A stretch of DNA of 5,533 nt from Pseudonocardiaceae bacterium (GTDB lineage Bacteria > Actinomycetota > Actinomycetes > Mycobacteriales > Pseudonocardiaceae): the NCBI GenBank assembly GCA_025937115.1, contig JAICSB010000249.1, forward strand, positions 1-5,533, given 5' to 3'. Positions 1 to 5,177 of the stretch are shown piece after piece; within the stretch, counting starts at the first letter, position 1; each line of letters opens with the position of its first letter. The translations under genes and the position numbers were made by a program. The notes beneath the pieces are model-generated. The model did no database searches, had not been told where the DNA came from, and saw nothing but the letters and a program-made list of their open reading frames with translations.

Positions 1-53
1 AAAAGGCCGCCACCGAGTTGTTCGATGCCCTCGGGGAATGGCTCGGCGCATGA
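1..53 (+). CDS. C-terminal end of an unidentified protein (partial)
   Basis: Reading from base 3, the frame is open from the window edge to a TGA at 51-53 and gives a 16-residue tail, KAATELFDALGEWLGA. The mix of Leu, Phe, Trp and Ala with charged residues would suit an amphipathic C-terminal helix. Sixteen codons are too few to identify a family or to prove the frame is coding; other frames are also open here. If real, it is transcribed in the same direction as the small genes that start at 420, with a gap of more than 360 bases, so it probably belongs to a separate transcription unit. Function unknown. Confidence 0.35.
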   Translation, partial: KAATELFDALGEWLGA

Positions 54-227
54 ACCCCACAGCGAGCGCTTGTCCCAAGATCCCGGCCGGGCGCCGGTCG
101 AGCCACAGCCCCCGTCCCGCTCCCGGTGCCCGGCCGGTTCCAACTGGGGCGTTCACCGTGCCGGACTTCCGCACGGCCGATCCGATGACGTAATGGCTTC
201 GGACTCGAACCCGGGCGCTCCACTAGA

Positions 228-248
228 CCGGTAGGGGACCCCGACCGG
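228..248. repeat. 21-base near-perfect inverted repeat
   Basis: The arms CCGGT (228-232) and ACCGG (244-248) enclose GGGG (234-237) and CCCC (239-242) around a central A at 238. The only mismatch is the A/G pair at 233/243. As RNA it could fold into a stem of about eight base pairs (the innermost G-C opened by the tight loop) with one internal mismatch. As DNA it has the symmetry expected of a dimeric repressor site. No U-tract follows directly; the nearest T run (271-275) is 22 bases further on. It may be a terminator-type hairpin for the gene ending at 53, or an operator for the operon starting at 420. Confidence 0.5.
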
Positions 249-280
249 AATCCTGGCCGGCCGGCTGCCCTTTTTGCAGC

Positions 281-302
281 GGCGCCCCGTTCAGAGGGCG
301 CC
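281..302. terminator. Hairpin with 7-bp GC stem, possible U-less terminator
   Basis: GGCGCCC at 281-287 is the exact reverse complement of GGGCGCC at 296-302, with an 8-base loop between them. The following plus-strand sequence (TCCCGGCGG) has no T-tract, and on the minus strand the sequence after the hairpin is A-rich rather than U-rich, so it is not a classical intrinsic terminator on either strand. Mycobacteria are reported to use some U-poor hairpins, which leaves termination possible. It could also be an operator or simply a GC-rich chance repeat. Confidence 0.35.
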
Positions 303-305
303 TCC

Positions 306-317
306 CGGCGGCCGCCG
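306..317. repeat. 12-base perfect palindrome
   Basis: CGGCGGCCGCCG equals its own reverse complement. It lies four bases beyond the hairpin at 281-302. A second perfect palindrome, GCCGGCCGGC, lies at 256-265 between the two larger inverted repeats. Short GC-only palindromes are common in high-GC genomes, so each alone means little; the run of four symmetric elements within 90 bases is the reason to record it. Confidence 0.4.
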
Positions 318-405
318 ATCCCAAGTACACCGATGGTCTCCAGCACGCCAGCCATACGCCGGCCGTTCTGGCACGATGACCCACGGTGATGGACGCACTG
401 GGGGT

Positions 406-410
406 GAGGA
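406..410 (+). promoter_or_regulatory. Ribosome binding site for the 89-aa gene
   Basis: GAGGA sits nine bases before the GTG at 420. It favours this GTG over the ATG at 429, which would place the motif 18 bases away. Confidence 0.55.
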
Positions 411-419
411 TCGGCGGAC

Positions 420-689
420 GTGACGAGAATGTGGGTGGCGGAGCTGAGCATCAGCCGCCGGACGGATCAGAAGATCGCCCAGGTCCATGGGATCACGGAG
501 GGGGAGCTACGGGACGCCGTCGAGTGCATCCAGGGGCTCTACGGTCGCTGGGACGACGATCCGGAGCGCGGGCGTCGTGCCTTAATCGACGTGGCGATCC
601 GTGGTCGATCCGCCACCGTCGTGCTCTACCCAGCCGAGCACCCGATGGGGGATGCTTGGAAGCTGGGCAGGGTGTACTTCGTTGATTAG
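420..689 (+). CDS. Small hypothetical protein, BrnT/DUF4258-like layout (possible toxin)
   Basis: This encodes 89 residues from a GTG with GAGGA upstream. I do not recognise the family with certainty. What is visible: a short N-terminal strand (MWVAELSIS, from residue 4), then a charged segment DQKIAQVHGITEGELRDAVECI at about residues 16-37 of the form K-x(6)-HGI-x-x-x-E-x-x-x-A-V, then WDDDPERGRRAL (44-55), two strand-like stretches (LIDVAIRGR and ATVVLYP) and a closing strand ending WKLGRVYFVD. This helix-then-sheet order, with the 'HGIT..E...AV' helix and an Arg-rich middle, recalls BrnT-type and DUF4258-type small proteins of the RelE-like toxin fold. That is inference from pattern, not from a search. 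A 64-aa gene with a strong ribosome binding site follows after 20 bases, as expected for a toxin-first pair of the BrnTA type. It has no signal peptide or membrane segment. Alternative: an uncharacterised small actinobacterial protein with no toxin role. Confidence 0.72.
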   Translation: MTRMWVAELSISRRTDQKIAQVHGITEGELRDAVECIQGLYGRWDDDPERGRRALIDVAIRGRSATVVLYPAEHPMGDAWKLGRVYFVD

Positions 690-693
690 GACA

Positions 694-701
694 GGAAGGA
701 G
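694..701 (+). promoter_or_regulatory. Strong ribosome binding site for the 64-aa gene
   Basis: GGAAGGAG lies eight bases before the ATG at 710 and is the best Shine-Dalgarno sequence in the window. It implies that the 64-aa protein is translated more strongly than the 89-aa protein before it, as would be expected if it were an antitoxin. Confidence 0.65.
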
Positions 702-709
702 CGCCCGCC

Positions 710-904
710 ATGGTTGATGACGACTTTTATGAAGACGACGAACCCATCGAGAAGATCCGTCAGATCCGCCGCCGCCCAGTGGATTTCGTGACCGGTCCGC
801 GTAAAGACCGCGGGGTGACGGTCTTCTTGGCGCCGTCAGCGAACGGTGATTGGGTTGAGCACTGTGAGCCGGCGACGTGGGTTGAGGCGGGCGTGTGCCG
901 CTGA
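710..904 (+). CDS. Small acidic hypothetical protein (possible antitoxin partner)
   Basis: This encodes 64 residues from an ATG with a strong ribosome binding site (694-701). The N-terminus is very acidic (MVDDDFYEDDEPIEKI, residues 1-16) and is followed by a basic patch (RQIRRRPVDF, 17-26), then GVTVFLAPS at about 35-43 and WVEHCEPATWVEAG near the end. An acidic 'FYEDDEP' start followed by a helix is, to my recollection, a pattern seen in small actinobacterial proteins next to toxin-like genes, but I cannot name a family. There is no recognisable helix-turn-helix or ribbon-helix-helix of full length. The start is 20 bases after the 89-aa gene's TAG, and the end overlaps the next gene by 10 bases, so the three are likely one transcript. 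Its codons (for example TTT TAT GAA) are less GC-biased than those of the opposite operon. The coding call rests on the ribosome binding site and the tight packing; the role is inference. Confidence 0.68.
   Translation: MVDDDFYEDDEPIEKIRQIRRRPVDFVTGPRKDRGVTVFLAPSANGDWVEHCEPATWVEAGVCR
884..887 (+). promoter_or_regulatory. Ribosome binding site inside the 64-aa gene
   Basis: GAGG ends seven bases before the GTG at 895 and supports that start for the 148-aa protein. It lies within the coding sequence of the preceding gene, as expected for translational coupling. Confidence 0.5.
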
Positions 905-1341
905 TCCGGCCGCAGATCGGGTTCAAACTCATTCTGTGCGATGCAGCTCAAACAGACGCGGCGACAGGCAAAATTCACATGTTGGGCGCAGGCTGGACGA
1001 TCACGGGTAGCCCAACAGCTCCGCACGCAGTGGCACTGATGATCCAGGTTCCCTGGGATCGTACTAACCAGAAGCTGCCGATACAGGTGGAGCTTGTCAC
1101 CGACGACGGCCAGCCGGTGTCCATGCCTGGGCCCACCGGACCACAACCGCTCAGCAGCAAGGTCGAGCTTGAAGTCGGCCGGCCATCCGGTATTGCGGCA
1201 GGTAGCACGTTGAGCGCAGTGTTCGCCGTCAACGTGGCGCCGATGTCCCTGTCGCCCGGCAGGTATGAGTGGCGGGCGAGCGTCGATGGTCATAGCCAGG
1301 GCGAGTCGTTCCAAGTGATGGCGTCCTCAGCTACGCAGTAG
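895..1341 (+). CDS. DUF6941-like hypothetical protein
   Basis: This encodes 148 residues from a GTG that overlaps the end of the 64-aa gene by 10 bases; the TAG is at 1339-1341. The sequence is rich in beta-type stretches. An N-terminal strand (FKLILCDAAQTD, about 10-21) leads into a TGKIHMLGAGWTITGSPTAPHAVA segment (24-47), then VPWDRTNQKLPIQVELVTDDGQPV (52-75), and a C-terminal strand pair around LSPGRYEWRASVDG (119-132). The order 'LCDAAQ..TGK.H.LGAGW.....P..P.A.A....VPW......' matches my memory of the DUF6941 group, small soluble actinobacterial proteins of unknown function with a predicted beta-sandwich. No catalytic motif, signal peptide or membrane segment is visible. The coding sequence is clearly less GC-rich than tsaD opposite (34 of 60 bases at 901-960). 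It is convergent with tsaD, with 78 bases between the two stop codons. Confidence 0.85.
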   Translation: MPLIRPQIGFKLILCDAAQTDAATGKIHMLGAGWTITGSPTAPHAVALMIQVPWDRTNQKLPIQVELVTDDGQPVSMPGPTGPQPLSSKVELEVGRPSGIAAGSTLSAVFAVNVAPMSLSPGRYEWRASVDGHSQGESFQVMASSATQ

Positions 1342-1363
1342 TTCTGCTGCTCGGCAGTAGTTC
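1335..1363. repeat. 10-base direct repeat over the stop codon
   Basis: GCAGTAGTTC occurs at 1335-1344 and again at 1354-1363, 19 bases apart. The first copy contains the TAG stop of the DUF6941-like gene. It could mark a small duplication or slippage event; I see no matching element elsewhere in the window. Confidence 0.55.
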
Positions 1364-1419
1364 GACTGGTCGCGACGTCGCTGATCCTGCCGTGGCGTCG
1401 GCGATCTTTGCCTGCACCC

Positions 1420-2493
1420 TCAGCTGGGTGTACTGGAAGCGCTGCCGACTAGCGAGGTGGTGATCGGCAGGGCCGGGTCGGCGGGGATGTCGAGTGCCGA
1501 AGCGGGCGCGGCAGCGGCGAGCAGGTGTGCGCCGAGCGCGGCCACCATGGCTCCGTTGTCGGTGCACAACCGTCGTCGGGGCACTCGCAACCGCACGCCG
1601 GCCGCCGTGCAGCGCTGCGCCGCCAGCGCGCGCAGCCGGGAGTTCGCGGCGACCCCGCCGCCGATAAGCAGGGTGTCGATGCCGCGATCAGTGGCCGCCC
1701 GGATCGCCTTGGCGGTGAGCACGTCGACCACGGCTTCCTGGAACGCGGCCGCCACGTCGGCTACCGGCACGGCGACCCCCTGGCGCCCCAGTGCCTCGAC
1801 ATACCGGGCGACCGCGGTCTTGAGCCCAGAGAACGAGAAGTCGTACCGCGCGTCGCCGGGACCGGTCAGGCCACGGGGGAATCGGACGCTGTCCGGGTCT
1901 CCATCCACGGCAACCCGGTCGATGAACGGGCCGCCAGGGAAGCCCAACCCCAGCAGCCGCGCCACCTTGTCGAAAGCTTCCCCGGCGGCGTCGTCGATGG
2001 TCGCCCCCAGCGGGTGCAGCGGCGCCACCAGTGAGGAGACCTGCAGCAGGCTGGAGTGCCCGCCGGAGACCAGCAGGGCCAGCGCCGGGGGCAACGGACC
2101 GTGCTCCAAGGTGTCCACCGCGATATGCGCAGTGAGGTGGTTGACCCCGTAGAGCGGGACGTCCCAGGCCACCGCGTACGCCTTGGCCGCAGCCACCCCG
2201 ACCAGCAGCGCGCCGGCCAACCCCGGGCCCGCAGTCACCGCCACCGCATCGACATCCGACGGCGCGACGCCAGCAGTCCGCAGCGCGCGGCGCACCGTCG
2301 GCACCATCGCCTGCAGGTGGGCCCGGGAGGCGACTTCGGGTACCACGCCGCCGAACCGGGCGTGTTCGTCCACGCTGGAGGCGATCTCATCGGCGAGCAA
2401 GGTGACCGTGCCGTCGCCGGACACGCCCACGACACCCACGCCGGTCTCGTCGCAGGAGCTCTCGATGCCCAGCACTATCCCGGTGGTCGTCAC
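1420..2493 (-). CDS. tsaD: tRNA N6-adenosine threonylcarbamoyltransferase TsaD
   Basis: This transfers the threonylcarbamoyl group from threonylcarbamoyl-AMP to A37 of tRNAs that read ANN codons, forming t6A. It acts in the cytoplasm with TsaB and TsaE, which are encoded just upstream. It has 357 residues, normal for the family (older name gcp). Visible motifs of the Kae1/Qri7/TsaD ASKHA fold: [14 protein letters not shown] (9-22), metal-binding NHLTAH with His119 and His123, VSGGHSSLL (142-150), FSFSGLKTA (219-227), [12 protein letters not shown] (277-288), and CTDNGAMVA with metal-binding Asp312 (310-318). All the key residues are present, so it should be active. The GTG start at 2493 overlaps the rimI stop as GTGA, with only weak Shine-Dalgarno sequence, so translation is probably coupled to rimI. 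It is the last gene of the operon; no hairpin with a U-tract is visible in the 78 bases before the convergent gene. The C-terminal tail after about residue 330 is low in complexity and probably variable. Confidence 0.98.
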   Translation of the reverse strand: MTTTGIVLGIESSCDETGVGVVGVSGDGTVTLLADEIASSVDEHARFGGVVPEVASRAHLQAMVPTVRRALRTAGVAPSDVDAVAVTAGPGLAGALLVGVAAAKAYAVAWDVPLYGVNHLTAHIAVDTLEHGPLPPALALLVSGGHSSLLQVSSLVAPLHPLGATIDDAAGEAFDKVARLLGLGFPGGPFIDRVAVDGDPDSVRFPRGLTGPGDARYDFSFSGLKTAVARYVEALGRQGVAVPVADVAAAFQEAVVDVLTAKAIRAATDRGIDTLLIGGGVAANSRLRALAAQRCTAAGVRLRVPRRRLCTDNGAMVAALGAHLLAAAAPASALDIPADPALPITTSLVGSASSTPS

Positions 2494-2930
2494 TGGTGGG
2501 CCTGCCGTCGCATGGTGAAAGCGTCGGCTCCACTGGGTCGGTAGTAACCGCGGCGGATACCGATCACATCGAACCCTTCGCTGCGATACAACCGGATCGC
2601 CGAATCGTTGTCGGTGCGCACCTCAAGGAACACCGTGGCGCCTTGCGTGTGGACGAGGATCGCCCGCAGCAACGCCCGGCCGATTCCCAGGCGCTGATGC
2701 TCGGGGTCCACCGCCAGGGTATGGATCTCCGCCTCGCTGCCGACCCGGGCCAGACCCACGTAGCCGATCAGCGAGCGGCCCTCCCGTGCGGAAAGGTAGT
2801 GATGACCCGCCGCCAGCGCCTCCAGGAACGCCTCTGGACTCCACGGGTCGTCGCCGTCGAACAGCACGCTTTCCAGTTCCGCGCAGCGCTGCGCATCGGC
2901 GGCCACCATCGGCTCGATCAGAACACTCAT
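2490..2930 (-). CDS. rimI: N-terminal alanine N-acetyltransferase RimI (GNAT)
   Basis: This is a GNAT-family enzyme that moves an acetyl group from acetyl-CoA to the N-terminal amine of proteins; in enterobacteria the target is ribosomal protein bS18. In actinobacteria the target range may be wider. It has 146 residues. The acetyl-CoA pyrophosphate loop is QRLGIG (79-84) after the [10 protein letters not shown] strand. EVRTDN (103-108) and RLYRSEGF (113-120) place Glu103 and Tyr115 where Salmonella RimI has its general base and acid. I chose ATG 2930 because it overlaps the tsaB stop as ATGA and has GGGTGA seven bases upstream. An upstream in-frame start near 2966 would add 12 residues that run inside tsaB and carry no conserved motif. 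Its location between tsaB and tsaD is a common arrangement in bacteria, and RimI is often mis-annotated as part of the t6A pathway. I infer it is coexpressed with, but not required for, t6A synthesis. Confidence 0.95.
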   Translation of the reverse strand: MSVLIEPMVAADAQRCAELESVLFDGDDPWSPEAFLEALAAGHHYLSAREGRSLIGYVGLARVGSEAEIHTLAVDPEHQRLGIGRALLRAILVHTQGATVFLEVRTDNDSAIRLYRSEGFDVIGIRRGYYRPSGADAFTMRRQAHQ

Positions 2931-3580
2931 ACCGGCGTCACCCGCTTGCGCGGCCCGGGTTCCCACGCGTCCGGGCGCCGCAGATACAACGGGTGAAACG
3001 GCCCTGGTGTGGCGCGTGCCCGCACCGTCGCGGCTACCACCGCGACCAGCCCGGCCGGGTCCGGGTACTGCGGCGGCACCACCGCGAGGCCCAGCACGTC
3101 TGGGGCGCCGGCGACCCGCGACACGCCGGCCAGCGGCACGTCCAGGGGCCGGTCGACGTGCGGACCATCGATCCGAGCGCCTGACTCGTCGTAGCGCGCC
3201 CAGTAAACCTCCCGGCGCCGCGCGTCGGTGATCACCAGTAGCGGGCTACCGGTACCCGCCCGGTAGGCGATCGCGTCCAGGCTGCACACCGGGAAAACCG
3301 GGAGGCCCAGTGCGTCGCCGAGCGCCGCAGCGGTGACCATTCCAACCCGTAGCCCGGTGAACGGGCCGGGACCCACCCCGCAGACCACCGCGTCGAGATC
3401 GCGCATCGACACACCGGCGGTCGCCAACACCGAGCACACCGACGGCATGAGCAGTTCGCCGTGCGCCCGGGCGTCCACTGTGACCCGCTCGGCGAGGACC
3501 TCCGGGGAACCCGCCGCGGGCAGCCAAAGCAGTCCGGCCGTCACCGCGGAGGTCGCCGTGTCCAGAGCCAACACCAGCAC
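2927..3580 (-). CDS. tsaB: tRNA threonylcarbamoyladenosine biosynthesis protein TsaB
   Basis: TsaB is a catalytically inactive paralogue of TsaD that dimerises with it and recruits TsaE, giving the TsaB-TsaD-TsaE complex of t6A37 synthesis. This one has 217 residues. Visible ASKHA-type features are ALDTATSAVTAG (5-16), HGELLMP (40-46), the GVGPGPFTGLRVG glycine loop (68-80), CSLDAIA (99-105), DARRREVYWARY (119-130) and the closing YLRRPDA segment. The metal-binding His pair of TsaD is absent, as expected for TsaB. The GTG start at 3580 gives an N-terminus that aligns with the family (LVLALDTAT). No start codon exists between it and the tsaE stop. There is no clear Shine-Dalgarno sequence in the 11-base gap, so it may depend on ribosomes arriving from tsaE. 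The stop overlaps the rimI start (ATGA). Confidence 0.96.
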   Translation of the reverse strand: MLVLALDTATSAVTAGLLWLPAAGSPEVLAERVTVDARAHGELLMPSVCSVLATAGVSMRDLDAVVCGVGPGPFTGLRVGMVTAAALGDALGLPVFPVCSLDAIAYRAGTGSPLLVITDARRREVYWARYDESGARIDGPHVDRPLDVPLAGVSRVAGAPDVLGLAVVPPQYPDPAGLVAVVAATVRARATPGPFHPLYLRRPDAWEPGPRKRVTPV

Positions 3581-3591
3581 GGATGACGAGC

Positions 3592-4104
3592 TTACGGATC
3601 ACGGGTTTCGCCGCGCGCAGCAAGGCAGGCCGGATCCGGTATCAACCGGTCCGGACCGCACAGCTGCGCGATACGCGTGTCGTCAGCATCACCACTGGGT
3701 CGCTGTAGCCGGATCAGCAGATGCTCGTCGGCCAGCCGCTCGGCGATGCCCTCGCCCCACTCCACGACCACGGCGGCCGCCAGCAGGTCAGTGTCCAGAT
3801 CAAGATCGTCCAGCTCAGCCATTCCACCGAGCCGGTAGGCGTCGACGTGCACCAGTGGCACCCCTCGACCGCCCGGCAGTGTCGGGTGCTCGCGGGCGAT
3901 GACGAAGGTCGGCGAGGTCACCGGCCCGCGGATGCCCAGCCCGGTGCCGATCCCGCGGGCCAACACTGTCTTGCCCGCGCCCAAGGGCCCGGACAGCACC
4001 ACCACGTCCCCCGGGCGCAGGCGCTCGCCCACGGCCCGGCCCAGACGTTCGGTATCCGCTGGGGTCGCCAGCTCTAGACTTGCCTTCACCTGCGTGCCAG
4101 TCAC
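3592..4104 (-). CDS. tsaE: tRNA threonylcarbamoyladenosine biosynthesis ATPase TsaE
   Basis: TsaE is a small P-loop ATPase that binds the TsaB-TsaD dimer and resets it between catalytic cycles of t6A formation. From GTG 4104 it has 170 residues. Motifs: Walker A GPLGAGKT (39-46), TSPTF (63-67, switch I-like), HVDAYRL (86-92, with the conserved Asp), and VVEWGEG (113-119). The start is uncertain. GTG 4104 overlaps the hydrolase stop as GTGA, in keeping with other junctions of this operon, and gives a length close to the 168 residues I recall for the M. tuberculosis protein. ATG 4128 would give 178 residues, and GTG 4089 would give 165. None has a strong Shine-Dalgarno sequence. The first residues (VTGTQVK) are encoded by a tandem duplication and are not conserved family sequence. 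The C-terminal 25 residues or so after RIAQL look variable. Confidence 0.95.
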   Translation of the reverse strand: MTGTQVKASLELATPADTERLGRAVGERLRPGDVVVLSGPLGAGKTVLARGIGTGLGIRGPVTSPTFVIAREHPTLPGGRGVPLVHVDAYRLGGMAELDDLDLDTDLLAAAVVVEWGEGIAERLADEHLLIRLQRPSGDADDTRIAQLCGPDRLIPDPACLAARGETRDP

Positions 4105-4115
4105 CTGCGTGGCAG
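4086..4115. repeat. 15-bp tandem duplication at the hydrolase/tsaE junction
   Basis: Two adjacent 15-base units, TCACCTGCGTGCCAG (4086-4100) and TCACCTGCGTGGCAG (4101-4115), differ at one base. Read on the minus strand each contains CACGCAGGTGA. The unit at 4101-4115 carries the hydrolase TGA stop overlapping a GTG; the other supplies a second GTG (4089) in the same context and in the same tsaE frame. The length of 15 keeps the tsaE frame, so the first residues of TsaE repeat as TQVT / TQVK. Confidence 0.8.
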
Positions 4116-5177
4116 CGCCCCTGCGCATTGCGCCAGCAGGTCCAGCAGGTGTTCGTTGACCCGCTTCGGCTGTTCCAGCATGGTCACGTGGCCCGACCCT
4201 TCCACCTGCACCAGCTCCGCGTCGGGAAGCAACGCGGCGATCGCCTCAGAATGCTGGAACTGAATCAACCGGTCACCGTCGGCGCCGAGGACCAGCGCCT
4301 TGGCGTACTGCAGACCGGCCAGCGCCGCGTACCGGTTGTGCGCCCCGAAAACGGCCAGGAAGTCGGTCATGACTTCGAACGACGTGGCCCGGATCATCAG
4401 GTACATCAGCTCGACCAGCGCAGGTTTGACCGCCTCGTCGCCGAAGGCGAGCTTGCGAGTCAGACCCCAGACCAGGTTCCGGGACATTTCGCGACCACGG
4501 TCGACGGCGCGCGCGCTGGGTTCCCAGCGCGAGAGCACCCCGGCCACCGGCATGATCGGGTTCCGCCGGGACAGCAGCGGCTTGGGCAGGCCCGACCGGC
4601 CGATATCACCGGCGCTGGTGTTCAGGAATGCCACCCCGCAGATCCGGTCGGCGAACAGTTCAGGGTGGTCCTCGGCCAATGCCATGATCGTCATACCACC
4701 GAGAGAATGCCCGAGCAGCACAATCCGCCCCTCCGGGGCAGCGGCGCGCAGCACCGAGTGCAGGTCCCGGCCGAGTTGCTCGATCGTGCAGGCACTTCGC
4801 GGCGAGCGACCGGAGCGACCATGGCTACGCAGATCGAAGAGCACCTGGCGCACCCGCGGCGCGGTGGAATGCGCCAGCTCGTTACGTTGGTACAGCCACG
4901 ACCGCCGGTCCAATGTGTAGCCGTGAATCAGGATGACGGTGAACTCGGGCGCTCCCCCATCGGCCGGGTCGACTTCCTCCACCGACAGCGCCACCCCGTC
5001 GTCGGCCGTGATCGTGTACTCGCGGTCCGCCGGGAGCAGGGCCGGCAAGTCGTCAGGCAGTTCCGTAACGTGCCTGCGCACCTCACCGATGCGGTGGTGA
5101 TACGCGCGGCCAGCGACTAACGCGGTGCCCGCCGCCGCGCCCAGCACACCGCCAGCGACCCATTTGGCGGACTTCAT
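4101..5177 (-). CDS. Membrane-anchored alpha/beta hydrolase
   Basis: This is a serine hydrolase of the alpha/beta fold; the substrate is unknown. It has 358 residues from ATG 5177, which overlaps the alr stop as ATGA. An upstream in-frame start near 5291 would add 38 Arg/Gly/Pro-rich residues inside alr and looks wrong. Residues 5-23 ([19 protein letters not shown]) form one hydrophobic segment with no obvious cleavage site, followed by [12 protein letters not shown], so I infer a membrane anchor or uncleaved signal. Catalytic parts: [12 protein letters not shown] (83-94, oxyanion region), GHSLGG with nucleophile Ser158 (156-161), Asp302 in [10 protein letters not shown] as the likely acid, and His330 in [11 protein letters not shown]. 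The core resembles epoxide hydrolase, esterase or haloperoxidase-like enzymes, but without the residues that would separate these. A large cap insert lies between about 190 and 290. In M. tuberculosis, as I recall, tsaE follows alr directly, so this gene is extra relative to that species; I believe some other mycobacteria have it. The protein may act on envelope lipids or esters, but that is speculation from location. Confidence 0.93.
   Translation of the reverse strand: MKSAKWVAGGVLGAAAGTALVAGRAYHHRIGEVRRHVTELPDDLPALLPADREYTITADDGVALSVEEVDPADGGAPEFTVILIHGYTLDRRSWLYQRNELAHSTAPRVRQVLFDLRSHGRSGRSPRSACTIEQLGRDLHSVLRAAAPEGRIVLLGHSLGGMTIMALAEDHPELFADRICGVAFLNTSAGDIGRSGLPKPLLSRRNPIMPVAGVLSRWEPSARAVDRGREMSRNLVWGLTRKLAFGDEAVKPALVELMYLMIRATSFEVMTDFLAVFGAHNRYAALAGLQYAKALVLGADGDRLIQFQHSEAIAALLPDAELVQVEGSGHVTMLEQPKRVNEHLLDLLAQCAGALPRR

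Larger units (their letters stand above)
54..419. other. Intergenic region without a convincing gene
   Basis: About 366 bases separate the possible gene end at 53 from the GTG start at 420. Open frames on both strands here are rich in Arg, Pro and Gly, have no recognisable domain and lack good ribosome binding sites, so I read them as chance frames in GC-rich DNA. The visible content is a cluster of inverted repeats at 228-317 (entered separately), a short T5 run at 271-275, and no clear TANNNT-type -10 box upstream of 420. The promoter of the downstream operon probably lies here but I cannot place it. Confidence 0.6.

Noticed and set aside
201..215. On the minus strand the sequence GGGTTCGAGTCC resembles the T-arm of a tRNA, which could mean a tRNA gene or an integrase attachment site.
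   Set aside because: Only two base pairs of a T-stem form beyond the loop; no acceptor stem, D-arm or anticodon arm can be built around it. An att remnant is possible but there is no integrase or matching second copy in the window.
25..234. Possible 69-aa plus-strand gene at the left edge.
   Set aside because: It has no ribosome binding site and a low-complexity Arg/Pro/Ser/Gly product, and it overlaps the possible gene end at 51-53.
1372..1381. Palindrome GCGACGTCGC between the convergent genes as a bidirectional terminator.
   Set aside because: It has no loop, no T-tract on either strand, and is ten bases of GC-rich sequence that could arise by chance.
1457..2152. Long plus-strand open frame of 231 codons opposite tsaD.
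   Set aside because: It is a shadow of tsaD, whose full set of family motifs is on the minus strand; the plus frame is Ser/Ala/Pro/Arg-rich with no domain.
4133..4150. Tandem 9-base repeat CCAGCAGGT x2.
   Set aside because: It lies in the hydrolase coding sequence and encodes a Leu-Leu-Asp-Leu-Leu helix segment, so codon repetition explains it.
4080..5120. Long plus-strand open frame of 346 codons opposite the hydrolase.
   Set aside because: It is antisense to a gene with clear catalytic motifs; its Gln/His/Arg/Pro-rich product shows no recognisable domain and has no good ribosome binding site.
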